Under the pieces are notes generated by a model. The model was not told the origin of the DNA and searched no databases. It was given only the letters and a program-made list of their open reading frames with translations. A stretch of 64,000 nt of DNA. It comes from an uncultured Muribaculaceae bacterium (lineage in GTDB: Bacteria; Bacteroidota; Bacteroidia; Bacteroidales; Muribaculaceae). Location of the stretch: positions 1 to 64,000 of the forward strand of contig CAJTQU010000010.1 in assembly GCA_910578665.1 (NCBI GenBank), in the 5' to 3' direction. Below, one piece after another: positions 14,283 to 23,900 of the stretch. The translations under genes and the position numbers were made by a program. Numbering within the stretch: the stretch's first letter is position 1; every line of letters starts with the position of its first letter.

Positions 14283-15212
14283 ATGTCAAAAGTAACCGTA
14301 GTAGGCGCCGGCAACGTAGGCGCTACAGCAGCAAATGTAATCGCACTGCGCGAAGTTGCTGATGAAGTTGTAATGATCGATATCAAGGAAGGTGTGTCCG
14401 AGGGCAAGGCCATGGACATGATGCAGACAGCCAACCTGCTCGACATGAACACCCGTATCAAGGGCGTGACCAACGACTATGCAGCCACTGCAGGCAGCGA
14501 TGTTGTTGTTATCACTTCCGGCATACCCCGTAAACCGGGCATGACACGCGAAGAGCTCATCGGTGTAAACGCCGGCATCGTAAAGCAGGTTACCGAGAGC
14601 ATCCTGGCACACAGCCCCAATGCCATCATCGTATGCGTGTCTAACCCTATGGACACCATGACATACCTTATACACAAAATCTCCGGCCTCCCCAAAAACC
14701 GCATCATAGGCATGGGCGGCGCCCTTGACTCAAGCCGCTTCAAATATTACCTCAGCCAGGCTCTCGAGGCCAACCCCAACGAGGTTGAAGGCTTTGTAAT
14801 CGGCGGTCACGGCGACACCACCATGATACCGATGAAGCGCTTTGCCGCTTTCCGCGGTGTGCCGGCTGCAGACCTGCTTTCTGACGAAACTCTCGACCAG
14901 GTAGTTGCCGACACAATGGTAGGCGGTGCGACACTCACCAAACTGCTCGGCACAAGCGCATGGTATGCTCCCGGAGCTGCCGCAGCCGAAGTGGTAGAGG
15001 CTATCATCCACGACCAGAAATGCATGATTCCCTGCTCTGCGCTTCTCGAAGGCGAATATGGCGAAAAAGATCTCTGCATAGGCGTACCCTGTATCCTCGG
15101 TAAGAACGGTATCGAGAAAATCATCGAGCTTGATCTTAACGAAAACGAAAAAGAGCTCTTCGCAAAAAGCGCTGCCGCAGTACGCAACACCAACGCAGCT
15201 CTTCCCTGCTAA
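14283..15212 (+). CDS. mdh: Malate dehydrogenase
   Basis: The 309-residue enzyme is of the LDH-like MDH type. It has the NAD-binding GAGNVGA loop (residues 8-14), Asp33 for NAD preference, substrate arginines R83 and R89 in IPRKPGMTR, the D149/R152 pair and catalytic H176 in GGHGDT. It interconverts malate and oxaloacetate; in Bacteroidales it serves the reductive branch leading to fumarate and succinate. R83 and the following motif identify malate rather than lactate use. It is transcribed alone, with its own promoter and a strong terminator. Confidence 0.97.
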   Translation: MSKVTVVGAGNVGATAANVIALREVADEVVMIDIKEGVSEGKAMDMMQTANLLDMNTRIKGVTNDYAATAGSDVVVITSGIPRKPGMTREELIGVNAGIVKQVTESILAHSPNAIIVCVSNPMDTMTYLIHKISGLPKNRIIGMGGALDSSRFKYYLSQALEANPNEVEGFVIGGHGDTTMIPMKRFAAFRGVPAADLLSDETLDQVVADTMVGGATLTKLLGTSAWYAPGAAAAEVVEAIIHDQKCMIPCSALLEGEYGEKDLCIGVPCILGKNGIEKIIELDLNENEKELFAKSAAAVRNTNAALPC

Positions 15213-15239
15213 GCAATACCGCTGAAAAGTATAATACCC

Positions 15240-15268
15240 GGGTCCGGCGGCATACAACCGCCGGACCC
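15240..15268 (+). terminator. mdh terminator
   Basis: GGGTCCGGCGG (15240-15250) pairs with CCGCCGGACCC (15258-15268) in an 11-bp perfect stem with a 7-base loop, followed by a T-rich run (ccttatttattta). Confidence 0.85.
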
Positions 15269-15282
15269 CTTATTTATTTAAT

Positions 15283-15759
15283 ATGAAGCTGATACAACGC
15301 ATAATACCGGCATTAGCCATAATCCTCTCAATACAGGCATGCTCTGGTTCCTCGTCTAACCAGGACAATAGCACTTCCGAAAACAACACACCGGAAGTAT
15401 CTGCGTCCGCTCCCACTCCGGCAGAAGAAACACACGTCACCCCGTTTGCATCTCAGAAACCAGCAGTCACCACGGCTGCCGACACACTGCCCCTGGTAGT
15501 AGATTTCTCAGCCACATGGTGCGGTCCGTGCCAGAGACTCAAGCCTGTTTTTGAAGAACTTGCTGCCGAATATGACGGAAAAGCGACATTCCGCACCGTC
15601 GACATAGACGCAGAACCTGAAATTGCCGACCGTTACGGCATTCAGGCAGTACCAACAATAATGATATTTGAGAACCCGTACTCGACAAAATTGTTAACAA
15701 TAATACAGGGATATAACCCCGAGGAGCTGAAGAAAGCTCTTTCGCAATACTGCAAATAA
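15283..15759 (+). CDS. Thioredoxin-fold lipoprotein
   Basis: The 158-residue protein starts with a signal peptide ending SIQAC (Cys20), so it is probably a lipoprotein although Gln at -2 is unusual. A Ser/Thr/Pro-rich spacer to about residue 68 precedes a thioredoxin domain with the WCGPC active site (Cys80, Cys83) and cis-proline segment QAVPTIMIF. It would exchange disulfides in the periplasm or at the membrane surface. The gene lies 30 bases before a flavin reductase-like gene, possibly co-transcribed. Confidence 0.85.
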   Translation: MKLIQRIIPALAIILSIQACSGSSSNQDNSTSENNTPEVSASAPTPAEETHVTPFASQKPAVTTAADTLPLVVDFSATWCGPCQRLKPVFEELAAEYDGKATFRTVDIDAEPEIADRYGIQAVPTIMIFENPYSTKLLTIIQGYNPEELKKALSQYCK

Positions 15760-15788
15760 TTTGTTGACAAACTTTAATTCAATCCACC

Positions 15789-16316
15789 ATGACACTCAAA
15801 CAGATAGACCCGACAAAAATCGATGATAAATTCATCGATATGATAGGCAACGAATGGATGCTTATAACCAGCGGAAACATGGACTCATTCAACATGATGA
15901 CTGCCTCCTGGGGGTTCCTAGGCTACATGTGGGGACTTCCGGCAGCCACATGCTTCCTGCGCCCTACAAGATACACCAAGGAATGGGTGGACCGCACACA
16001 TTCCTTTACAATATCATTCTTCCCTGACAAATATAAAAAAATACTGACTACCCTCGGCAGCAAAAGCGGACGCGAAATAGACAAAATGCACGAAAGCGGA
16101 CTGACGCCGATACAGCTTCCCACAGGCGATGTCACCTACAAAGAGGCAACACTCACCCTCGTATGCAGAGTGATGTACCACCAGACCCTGGACGCAAAGG
16201 GATTCATCGATACAACCGTAATGCCCAAATGGTACCCTTTGGGAGCAACCGACCTCCACACAATGTATATCGGCCAGATCCAGGCCGCATACCAGCGCCC
16301 CACAGGACTTTTCTGA
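15789..16316 (+). CDS. Flavin reductase-like (FMN-binding split-barrel) protein
   Basis: The 175-residue product shows the flavin reductase-like pattern: MLITSGNMDSFNMMTASWGFLGYMWGLP, then CFLRPTRYTKEWVDRTHSFTISFFP and a C-terminal MYIGQIQAAYQRP. Such proteins bind FMN and reduce flavin or bound substrates with NAD(P)H. The true substrate is not predictable. It follows the thioredoxin-fold lipoprotein and ends at a shared bidirectional terminator. Confidence 0.85.
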   Translation: MTLKQIDPTKIDDKFIDMIGNEWMLITSGNMDSFNMMTASWGFLGYMWGLPAATCFLRPTRYTKEWVDRTHSFTISFFPDKYKKILTTLGSKSGREIDKMHESGLTPIQLPTGDVTYKEATLTLVCRVMYHQTLDAKGFIDTTVMPKWYPLGATDLHTMYIGQIQAAYQRPTGLF

Positions 16317-16324
16317 AAAACAAC

Positions 16325-16361
16325 ATTACGGGCAGGCAATCAAACAATGCCTGCCCGTAAT
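16325..16361. terminator. Bidirectional terminator
   Basis: ATTACGGGCAGGCA (16325-16338) and TGCCTGCCCGTAAT (16348-16361) form a 14-bp perfect stem with a 9-base loop between convergent genes ending at 16316 and 16371. Confidence 0.8.
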
Positions 16362-16370
16362 ATTTATATT

Positions 16371-16880
16371 CTAGTGCCGCATACCTCCGTCTCCGGCCGA
16401 AACAGAAGTATTGATACGGCTGAACAGATCTGTTCCGTCAGGCATGACATCCGAATCACTTTCGCCCTCAGATAACACAACTACAGGTATGTTGCTCACA
16501 TACGTAGACAACGGATAACCTTTCATGGCGACCAGCATACGGATTGTGAGATAATGACGGCCAGCCGGCTGGTTATAAACATAAAATTTACGACTGAAAT
16601 CAGGAGAGAACGCCGGTCCTACAAAATATCCGTCCCAATAATAATCACACAAAGTAATCATAGCCGCAGGAACAGACTCTTCCGGGACAACCTTTATGCG
16701 GTCTATACATATACTGTCGCCATTGGCTATATACAGACTGCCGTCACTCTGCACACCGCCCCGTTCCTCTATAGCTATACGGGCCACAGGAGCGTTATCA
16801 TCATCATTGCTACAAGCGCTAAATATAAAAGGCAGCGCGAGCAACATTACAATAAGGTTTAATCTAAAATAGTTTTTCAT
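16371..16880 (-). CDS. Hypothetical lipoprotein
   Basis: The 169-residue protein has a lipoprotein signal ending FSACS (Cys23) followed by an acidic stretch (NDDDN), the kind of signal linked to surface export in Bacteroidota. The body is a likely beta-sandwich (FYVYNQPAGRHYLTIRMLVAM) and the tail is Ser/Gly-rich. No family recognised. It is transcribed alone, convergent to the flavin reductase-like gene. Confidence 0.75.
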   Translation of the reverse strand: MKNYFRLNLIVMLLALPFIFSACSNDDDNAPVARIAIEERGGVQSDGSLYIANGDSICIDRIKVVPEESVPAAMITLCDYYWDGYFVGPAFSPDFSRKFYVYNQPAGRHYLTIRMLVAMKGYPLSTYVSNIPVVVLSEGESDSDVMPDGTDLFSRINTSVSAGDGGMRH

Positions 16881-17041
16881 AATATAACGTTCAACAAATT
16901 AAAATATATAATTTTAATCACACTATGCCTTTCCGCACCTTACAAACCATAAATAGTACGTCCGGTCCGTATACAGGCCTGACACAAATTAAGACTGCTT
17001 TATTAGTTAACACACAACATTAATAAAGGTTGCATTAATTA

Positions 17042-17073
17042 TTTGGTAAATCCGACAAAATAAGCTAATTTTG
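17042..17073 (+). promoter_or_regulatory. Promoter of Crp-like regulator
   Basis: TTTG (17042-17045), 20-base spacer and TAATTTTG (17066-17073) match the consensus exactly; the start codon at 17096 is 22 bases past the box. Confidence 0.8.
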
Positions 17074-17095
17074 CACCAATCTGAAATCTATACCT

Positions 17096-17764
17096 ATGAT
17101 ATCGATGTATGAAATCATCATGAGCCTGCCTCTATTCAAAGGGACAAGCAAACAGCAGGTTTCATGTTTTCTCGAGCAAACCAATATAGAATTTATTAAA
17201 TATAACGAAGGCGACACGATCGTCTCTGCCGGCGAACCATGTACCCACATAAAATACATTATATCCGGTAACGCTCTTTTATCAACAACTCTGCATGACG
17301 GCAATGTGAGTTTCTCCCAAATACTGGATCCATACTCTGTCATAATGCCTGAATATTTATTCGGCATGCACACCGCCTACCCGGCCACCGTCACTGCAAA
17401 GGGGGAAGTAAGCATAATGCAGATAATCAAAAGACAATACCTCGACTTGCTGTCCTCCGATCCTATTTTCCTCATAAACTACATAAACTATCTGGCATAC
17501 CGCGCACAGATACGCATGAAGATATACCAGCCTTTACCCATGAATTCACTCTCCCGGTGGATATGCTCTGTAGCTGGCAACATAGCCGACAGACATGCGA
17601 ACAATAATACTTTAACAGCACAAAAAAACGTGTTATGCACTCTTTTTAAAATTACACCCGAACAGCTTGATTCTGAATTGTCATATCTCACGGACATAGA
17701 CAAAGCAGTCATTACAACAGACGCATCAGACCCCGGCCTGCTCAGCATACACCTAAAATTCTAA
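17096..17764 (+). CDS. Crp/Fnr-family transcriptional regulator
   Basis: The 222-residue protein has an N-terminal cyclic-nucleotide-binding beta-roll (residues about 10-125: FIKYNEGDTIVSAGEPCTHIKYIISGNA), the long dimerisation helix (about 130-160) and a divergent winged helix at the C-terminus. No Cys cluster for Fe-S binding is seen, so it is not a classical Fnr. The ligand and targets are unknown; neighbours give no clear clue. It is monocistronic with its own promoter and a strong terminator. Confidence 0.85.
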   Translation: MISMYEIIMSLPLFKGTSKQQVSCFLEQTNIEFIKYNEGDTIVSAGEPCTHIKYIISGNALLSTTLHDGNVSFSQILDPYSVIMPEYLFGMHTAYPATVTAKGEVSIMQIIKRQYLDLLSSDPIFLINYINYLAYRAQIRMKIYQPLPMNSLSRWICSVAGNIADRHANNNTLTAQKNVLCTLFKITPEQLDSELSYLTDIDKAVITTDASDPGLLSIHLKF

Positions 17765-17789
17765 GATAAAACATTATAAACAAAAAATA

Positions 17790-17822
17790 ATCAGGATACC
17801 GCAAGATGTGCGGTATCCTGAT
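17790..17822. terminator. Bidirectional terminator
   Basis: ATCAGGATACCGCA (17790-17803) and TGCGGTATCCTGAT (17809-17822) form a 14-bp perfect stem with a 5-base loop between convergent genes. Confidence 0.8.
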
Positions 17823-17846
17823 CACTATTTATAACAGTTATGCCAA

Positions 17847-20765
17847 TTACTTAACCAGAACTTTCTGGCCGGCTACGATGTACAGACCGGCAGGCAGCTC
17901 TACCTCGGCAGCATCGGCATTGTCGACTACCTTGACAAGCTTGCCGTCAATAGTGAAGATACGGGCCGCACCCTTGATATAGAGTTTACCTGAAGCACTT
18001 ACCACACCGTCAGCACTATTCAGCACATTATTTATAGAAGTCACCTTTTCCAGTCTGAATTCCTGTGTTACAGAACCATCGGCAAATGTAAATGTATCGC
18101 CGGCCTCCTTATAATCAGGAGCAGTAACAGTCACTGTATAAGTTAGGCCTGCAGACTCAAGCGCGGTAACATCAAATGAATAAGTTCCGTCATTGTTATT
18201 CTCAACATCCACAGTACTCTCTCCAGCCTTGACCGATACAGTGGCATTGCTGATAACCAGTTGGTCAGTTGCATCTTTGACAGTGGCAGTGTATGTGTAT
18301 ACTACCGGTGCAAGCACGAATATATGCTCATACTTATCAGAAGTAAAGCTAAACTCAACCTCATCTGATTCGTAATACTCAGCCTCTGCCTTAACCGCAT
18401 ATTTAACGCCCTGGGCATCCTTGCTCCAAACCTTTGCAGCATACACATCTCCGTCTGCGGCAAGTTCTTCATCACCAAATGTAACTTTAGCACCGCTTAT
18501 AGCCTCGCCCTCCTCATTATTCACACGTGCCTCAAAGACATAATACGCTTTTTCAAGCTTCACATTATTCACTACAAGGCTTTCACGAACAGGATTAGCA
18601 ATAGACACGCTACCGTCCTCATAATATTCGGAAGTCACTTTCAGAGTATATGCCTCAGCCAGCATACCGGGAAGTATAATTTCATAATTTCCGTCTGTAT
18701 CAGTAGACTTCATGCCGACCTCGGTCTGTGTGACATCATTGACGAGAACCACCTCAGCCTGGAGAGGAGTACCCTCCGCATCAGTCACAGTACCCTTAAA
18801 TGTTGTGGGAGCATATGTGGAAAGAGTTATGGTATCATCTACATTATTGCCGTCAAATTTAAACTCTTTTGTAAAGTTTTTGTATCCGGCTGCCTCTACA
18901 GAAACAACGTAAGTCTTGCCCTCGGTTGATTTAGCATCAATATTCGTAACTGTATACACGCCGTCAGCGCCCTCGGTAGCAGTCATAAAAATATCAGGCT
19001 CATCACTAGCAGCGATAGTAACGACAGCACCTGCCACCGGGGCATCTCCAGCACCTGTCACAGTAGCCGTATACGACAGCTTGGCTCCAGACATCAGATA
19101 ATTACGCTGCTTCTTCTGTCCGTAAAGAAAATATCCATAGCCATTGGTATATTCGGTCATAACAGGCTGTTCAATAGAAGTGAAATAAGGAGCCTCAATA
19201 TTAATGATATAACCGTCGGGGTTCAGCTCACCTTTCACTACCAACTCATAGTTACCATCTGAATCAGTAAGAATGTCAGCAATTACATCAGCGGCTACCA
19301 CCTTGTCATTTTCGTCTCTCTTAGTGTCATACAATTTAACAGACGCAAAAGATATGGGAGAATTATTAGAGGCATCCATAATAATACCGAACATTACAGA
19401 AGTGGTGGATGTAAGAGACACACGCACATTATCCATATCACCGGTGACTGCCAAATCCTTGGAATACGGTTCGCAACCGGAAGCCACACAAGAAAGCATA
19501 TAAGAGCCCTCGGCAACATTTTCAAATACAAATGCACCGGCTGCATCAGTCATAACAGCTTCATAACCAGACAGTGTTACTGAGGCACCCTCCACAATAT
19601 TGCCATCACACGATACCATGCCGCTTACACGGTATTTGGGCGCGTCGGCAGCTTCCTCATATTTGTTAACAAAATTATCTACGTAAATATTACGACAATA
19701 CAATCCTACAAAACAATCTTCCGTCGGACCTTCATAAGTAACAGTAGTCCACCCTGAATCATTAAATTTCCCAGTAAAATCCACCAACATATCACCACGG
19801 GTGAAAGAACCATCCTCACCCTGGATCATTTTATATAACTGGGCAGAACCACTTCCGAAACGTCCTTTAAGATCGAAAGAAATACTGGCATTCTGGGTAG
19901 AACCTTTAGCCTGTGTCACCAAAGTCATTGGGGCGGAACTACCAATTAACAAATACCCCGACTTGCCATCGGTCGTAGGGGCATTGCCACCAGTCTCATA
20001 AAATCCACCATTGTATATATTCGGACCACCCATAGCACTCTCAGGTACATCTGCCAGATACCAGCCTGACGGAAGGTTTTTATCAGTTAGCTCATATGAA
20101 GCAAAACCGGCAGGGCCAGCCACATTAAAGTTCTGTGTAATAGTATTCAAATTACCCGGTTCGGGTTCTGGCTCAGGAGTGGGACCAGGCTCTGTACCGC
20201 CGCCACCAGGATAAGAATTCAAATATGCGTCAAGATAGAAAGTGTTAAACTTTATACCAATGTAGCAATCCTCGACAATATCCTGCCTTATCTGCACAAA
20301 ACTATTATCATTCAACCCTAATTCCTTAAGTGCATCAGAAGATTCATATGACTGCAAGATTTCTCCCTCTTCAAAAGTACCCTCTCCTGTCTTATTCATC
20401 TTCATGACAAACAAACGAGAAGCACTTTTAGGTGCGCCTTTCAGCCAGAACGAAATGTAAGCATTTTCTCCTCCTTTTGCCTCGGTAATCAAAGTAGCAT
20501 ACTTGTAGTTCGTTCCAAATCTGTCAGAAACCGGATTACCGCCTTTCATACAAGGTCCCCAGTCAGGCGTACCGGAAAAATCACAACCGCCACCGGCGTC
20601 CCACGTAATGTTTGAAGTACTAGACGTAGAATACCACCATCCTTCCGGCACGGCAAACTCATTATAGCCTAAATTGGGTCGGTCGTCAAAACTTTGCTTT
20701 ATCTCTCCCGCAACGGCAGAAATACCGACAAAAAGCGAAAGCAATAAAAGTAGCTTTTTTTTCAT
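17847..20765 (-). CDS. Large secreted surface protein with repeated regulatory-like beta domains
   Basis: The 972-residue protein has a signal peptide (residues 1-20). Two related jelly-roll-like modules follow (about 20-190 and 210-365; both contain a GWY(Y/L) core and end with an IYVDNFVNKY- or TFYLDAYLNSY-type strand), joined by a GTEPGPTPEPEPEPG linker. Six or so carboxypeptidase-regulatory-like beta domains then run from about 375 to 900, marked by recurring G..V..A.V......DG.Y....... patterns. The C-terminus (RIFTIDGKLVKVV, LPAGLYIVAGQKVLVK) resembles the type IX secretion sorting domain of Bacteroidota. It is probably surface-exposed, for adhesion or glycan contact; this is inference. 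Confidence 0.8.
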   Translation of the reverse strand: MKKKLLLLLSLFVGISAVAGEIKQSFDDRPNLGYNEFAVPEGWWYSTSSTSNITWDAGGGCDFSGTPDWGPCMKGGNPVSDRFGTNYKYATLITEAKGGENAYISFWLKGAPKSASRLFVMKMNKTGEGTFEEGEILQSYESSDALKELGLNDNSFVQIRQDIVEDCYIGIKFNTFYLDAYLNSYPGGGGTEPGPTPEPEPEPGNLNTITQNFNVAGPAGFASYELTDKNLPSGWYLADVPESAMGGPNIYNGGFYETGGNAPTTDGKSGYLLIGSSAPMTLVTQAKGSTQNASISFDLKGRFGSGSAQLYKMIQGEDGSFTRGDMLVDFTGKFNDSGWTTVTYEGPTEDCFVGLYCRNIYVDNFVNKYEEAADAPKYRVSGMVSCDGNIVEGASVTLSGYEAVMTDAAGAFVFENVAEGSYMLSCVASGCEPYSKDLAVTGDMDNVRVSLTSTTSVMFGIIMDASNNSPISFASVKLYDTKRDENDKVVAADVIADILTDSDGNYELVVKGELNPDGYIINIEAPYFTSIEQPVMTEYTNGYGYFLYGQKKQRNYLMSGAKLSYTATVTGAGDAPVAGAVVTIAASDEPDIFMTATEGADGVYTVTNIDAKSTEGKTYVVSVEAAGYKNFTKEFKFDGNNVDDTITLSTYAPTTFKGTVTDAEGTPLQAEVVLVNDVTQTEVGMKSTDTDGNYEIILPGMLAEAYTLKVTSEYYEDGSVSIANPVRESLVVNNVKLEKAYYVFEARVNNEEGEAISGAKVTFGDEELAADGDVYAAKVWSKDAQGVKYAVKAEAEYYESDEVEFSFTSDKYEHIFVLAPVVYTYTATVKDATDQLVISNATVSVKAGESTVDVENNNDGTYSFDVTALESAGLTYTVTVTAPDYKEAGDTFTFADGSVTQEFRLEKVTSINNVLNSADGVVSASGKLYIKGAARIFTIDGKLVKVVDNADAAEVELPAGLYIVAGQKVLVK

Positions 20766-20829
20766 AAAAATTTAATTTAGTTAGTAAATAATTAATTAGT
20801 CATATCCAGCGACACAAATGTTCACACGG

Positions 20830-20860
20830 CAAATTTAACTAATCTTTTTTAATAACCAAA
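20830..20860 (-). promoter_or_regulatory. Promoter of surface protein gene
   Basis: Read leftward: TTTG (20857-20860), 19-base spacer, TAAATTTG (20830-20837), an exact match to the Bacteroidetes pattern. It leaves an AT-rich leader of about 60 bases before the ATG at 20765. Confidence 0.75.
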
Positions 20861-20950
20861 CTTTTTTACTTAAAAAAATTATAATCTGACAAACTCAATC
20901 AAAAAATGACGGCACAACTCACTTGCCTGGCAATAAAATATTATTCTATA

Positions 20951-23900
20951 TTATTTGACAACGATACTGCTGTCCTGACGCACAGTATCACGCTTTACCT
21001 CATGACGGCGGCGCCGGAACAGTCCTGGCAGAAAACGAGAAAAGTCGCGCTTGAAAACTATGCCCAGACCTTGCGTTGTCAATGCGGAACGCAGATAGTA
21101 ATTCTGGTCGTTGAAGTGATTATAGGCTTTTAACCTAAGCGTTCCCGAACGATTTAGCAAATACTCTATATCAAAATCACCCACAAAGGTGGTGGAAGAT
21201 GTAGAACGATCGCGATAACCGAAATTACCGTTTAGCAAAAGACGATTGTTCAATAATGTTGACGAAAGTGCCAAATCCACCTCCATATCAGAAAAATCAC
21301 CTTTATCTGTACGGAAATATGGAGAAAAACTCCAATTCGGAGCCAACTGCCCGAGCATAGAAGAAAGCTGGGTGGAAAGCGTTGTAGAGGCCACCGATGC
21401 AAGTTCGTTATTATTACCCTCGGTACCCATATAATCAGGCGTATAGAAACGGTTGAGCGCCAAAAGATATATAATCTGCCGGTTCATCATATCGGATGTA
21501 GATATAATGCTTCTCACCTTGCGCGCCACATCCTGCGTGAGCGTGGGCAGTTCTATATCGAAATTTATATCCGGACTTTGCATATTGCCCGAAACTTTAA
21601 GCAAGGCCTCTACCGGCACGTTCGTACGGTTCAACTCCCGGTCGCTGGCAAACGATTTATCAAGGTCTGTCAACGATGTATTCACCCTGTAGGCCGCGGT
21701 TATATCCAGTACAGCAGCCAGCGGATCTCCGTTGAAAGTGATTTTAGAACCGTCGCGTATTTTGAAATCCCTTACAATGAGATCCTGCATTGTAAAATTA
21801 TAAGTGCCTTTCGTAAGAGTATAGGTGCCGTACAGTGACATATCTCCCTCAGAATTATATGACATACGCATATTGCCGCTGCCATTGGCCTTTATCCTGT
21901 CTCCTGCCACAGGATCCATGACCAGCGTCAGATTGGCAGCAGGCGTGGCCGTCATGCGTATATCCATGGAATAGCGCGTGGGAGTGCCGGCTTCCGTACG
22001 GGCTGCCTGCCGCTCGAATTCCTTGAGAAATACAGGACGGTCGTCTCTTTCTTCCTCGCGAGCCTTAACAGCAGCTTCAATCGCGGCTTTGCGCTTATCT
22101 GTAAATGTGATAAACTGGTATGACATTGCTTCCTCACTGTCGTCAAGCACGAATGTAAACGTTGATCCAGGCGCAGAGGTCATATCAACCATCACATTAA
22201 TAAATCCCGGCACTCCGTGCAACGAACCGGAACCGTTGCCGTATATTGTCCCGTACCATACGGGATTAAGGGCGGCATTCGTATCATAACACAAAAAGTT
22301 ACGGGCTTTCGTAATAGTGAAATCAAACGACGGATCATGGAAATAACGATGGCGCACCTCGCCATTAAGCAGGGCGGTATGGCCGTCGCGGTCCCTTAAC
22401 GTTATATCGTCCAGTATGATGCGGCCGGGACGCATCACAACGGTATCTGATGCCGAATACCATGTATTGGTCACATCTATCTTCATGCGAAGAGAGTCGG
22501 CAAAAACTTTTCCTGCGAGGTCTATATCCTTAAACGTACCGTACAAATGCACCTTGCCTGACGCACGTCCCTCAATGGCCGACGAAAAGGCTGCCATAAA
22601 CGGCTGCATGAAGCCTATGTTGACTTTCCTGGCATCACAATGCAAACTCAAAGAATCCCGTGTGGCAAATATATCACCATAAATCCTCGCTACCTGATTT
22701 TTATTCTCGCTTATCCGGGCATCGAGATACACCGATTTCCTGCCATTATCCCAGTGACTGTCTATCAAAGCATTGCCGAGTAACGAATTATTATACGTAA
22801 GACGTTTGACACTTAGTTGCTCTGTGGCAAGCACCGGCGATCCGGAAAACAAAGATGACACCTCGACACGTCCCGAAGCACGACCTCCGAAAGTCACATA
22901 GTTTATATTCAGTGTTTCAAACACATAATCCAGGTCAATATCCCGTAAATCGACTAAAATCTTATCATCCGGCGAAGCAGTGGCACTGCCGTTAACCAGT
23001 ACGAACTGGCCGGGACGGCCCACACGCACACTGTCGACAAGCACAGACTTGTCCTGGTACATGATACGGCCAGGAGACACATTCCACACCGTATCGTTAA
23101 CCTCGAACCTGGAGTGATTTACATTGACCGCCACATCCCTGCGCGCAGATTCCTCACAACGGGGGAAGCTGGCCGTAAGAGACACCAGACCGCGATATGC
23201 TTTCTTTCTGTCAAAAGACCATGACACGTCTGTCTGAACGCGGTCATTGGCCGCATTGGCGTCAAGCATGAGGGTAATATCACCCTTATTATTAGGTATA
23301 CGCGTTGTAAATGAAAGATTGCACAGATTGGCAGCAGTATCAACCCTTAGTGCCAGCCTTGTGTCGCGGACAAGCTTGGAGCGACCCTGTCTCAGATACG
23401 GAACATCCATATCTAATGCAGCCTGACCAGATGCAGAATCGTAAGAACCTGACAATTCCAGATCTTCAAGCAATGATACGGGAAGCTTTACGCGGTCCGC
23501 CAACGGACTGTCCTTTGGCAATAATATAGAAAAGGTAAATGACTGCGGACGGTCGGAATGTCCCGAATTATGAATATAGGGCATTACCAGATCAGGCATA
23601 AAACGGGCCGCGAGAGATTTAAACGAATCAGGAAGTCCCGACGGAGCGAAATCGCCCTGTACACCGGCTTTGATAATTTCAGAATCAACAGACAGTGTGT
23701 ATGGCAGTTCCTGACGCTGCGATTCTACGCGTAAATGGGAAATACTGACAGGGGCATGTGTCCCGTCATCAAAATGTAAATCATTTACATCTATGTAACC
23801 GTTGGCATTATCCAGACTATTCCCCGTAAGGCTAACATCTATCCCCCCCGACACATCAAGGGATGAAAACCGGTGCGGCAACTTAAACGGAGACATGTTC

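Noticed and set aside
14286..15257. Long antisense frames across malate dehydrogenase
   Set aside because: All mdh catalytic motifs are intact on the plus strand; the antisense products have no domain or start signal.
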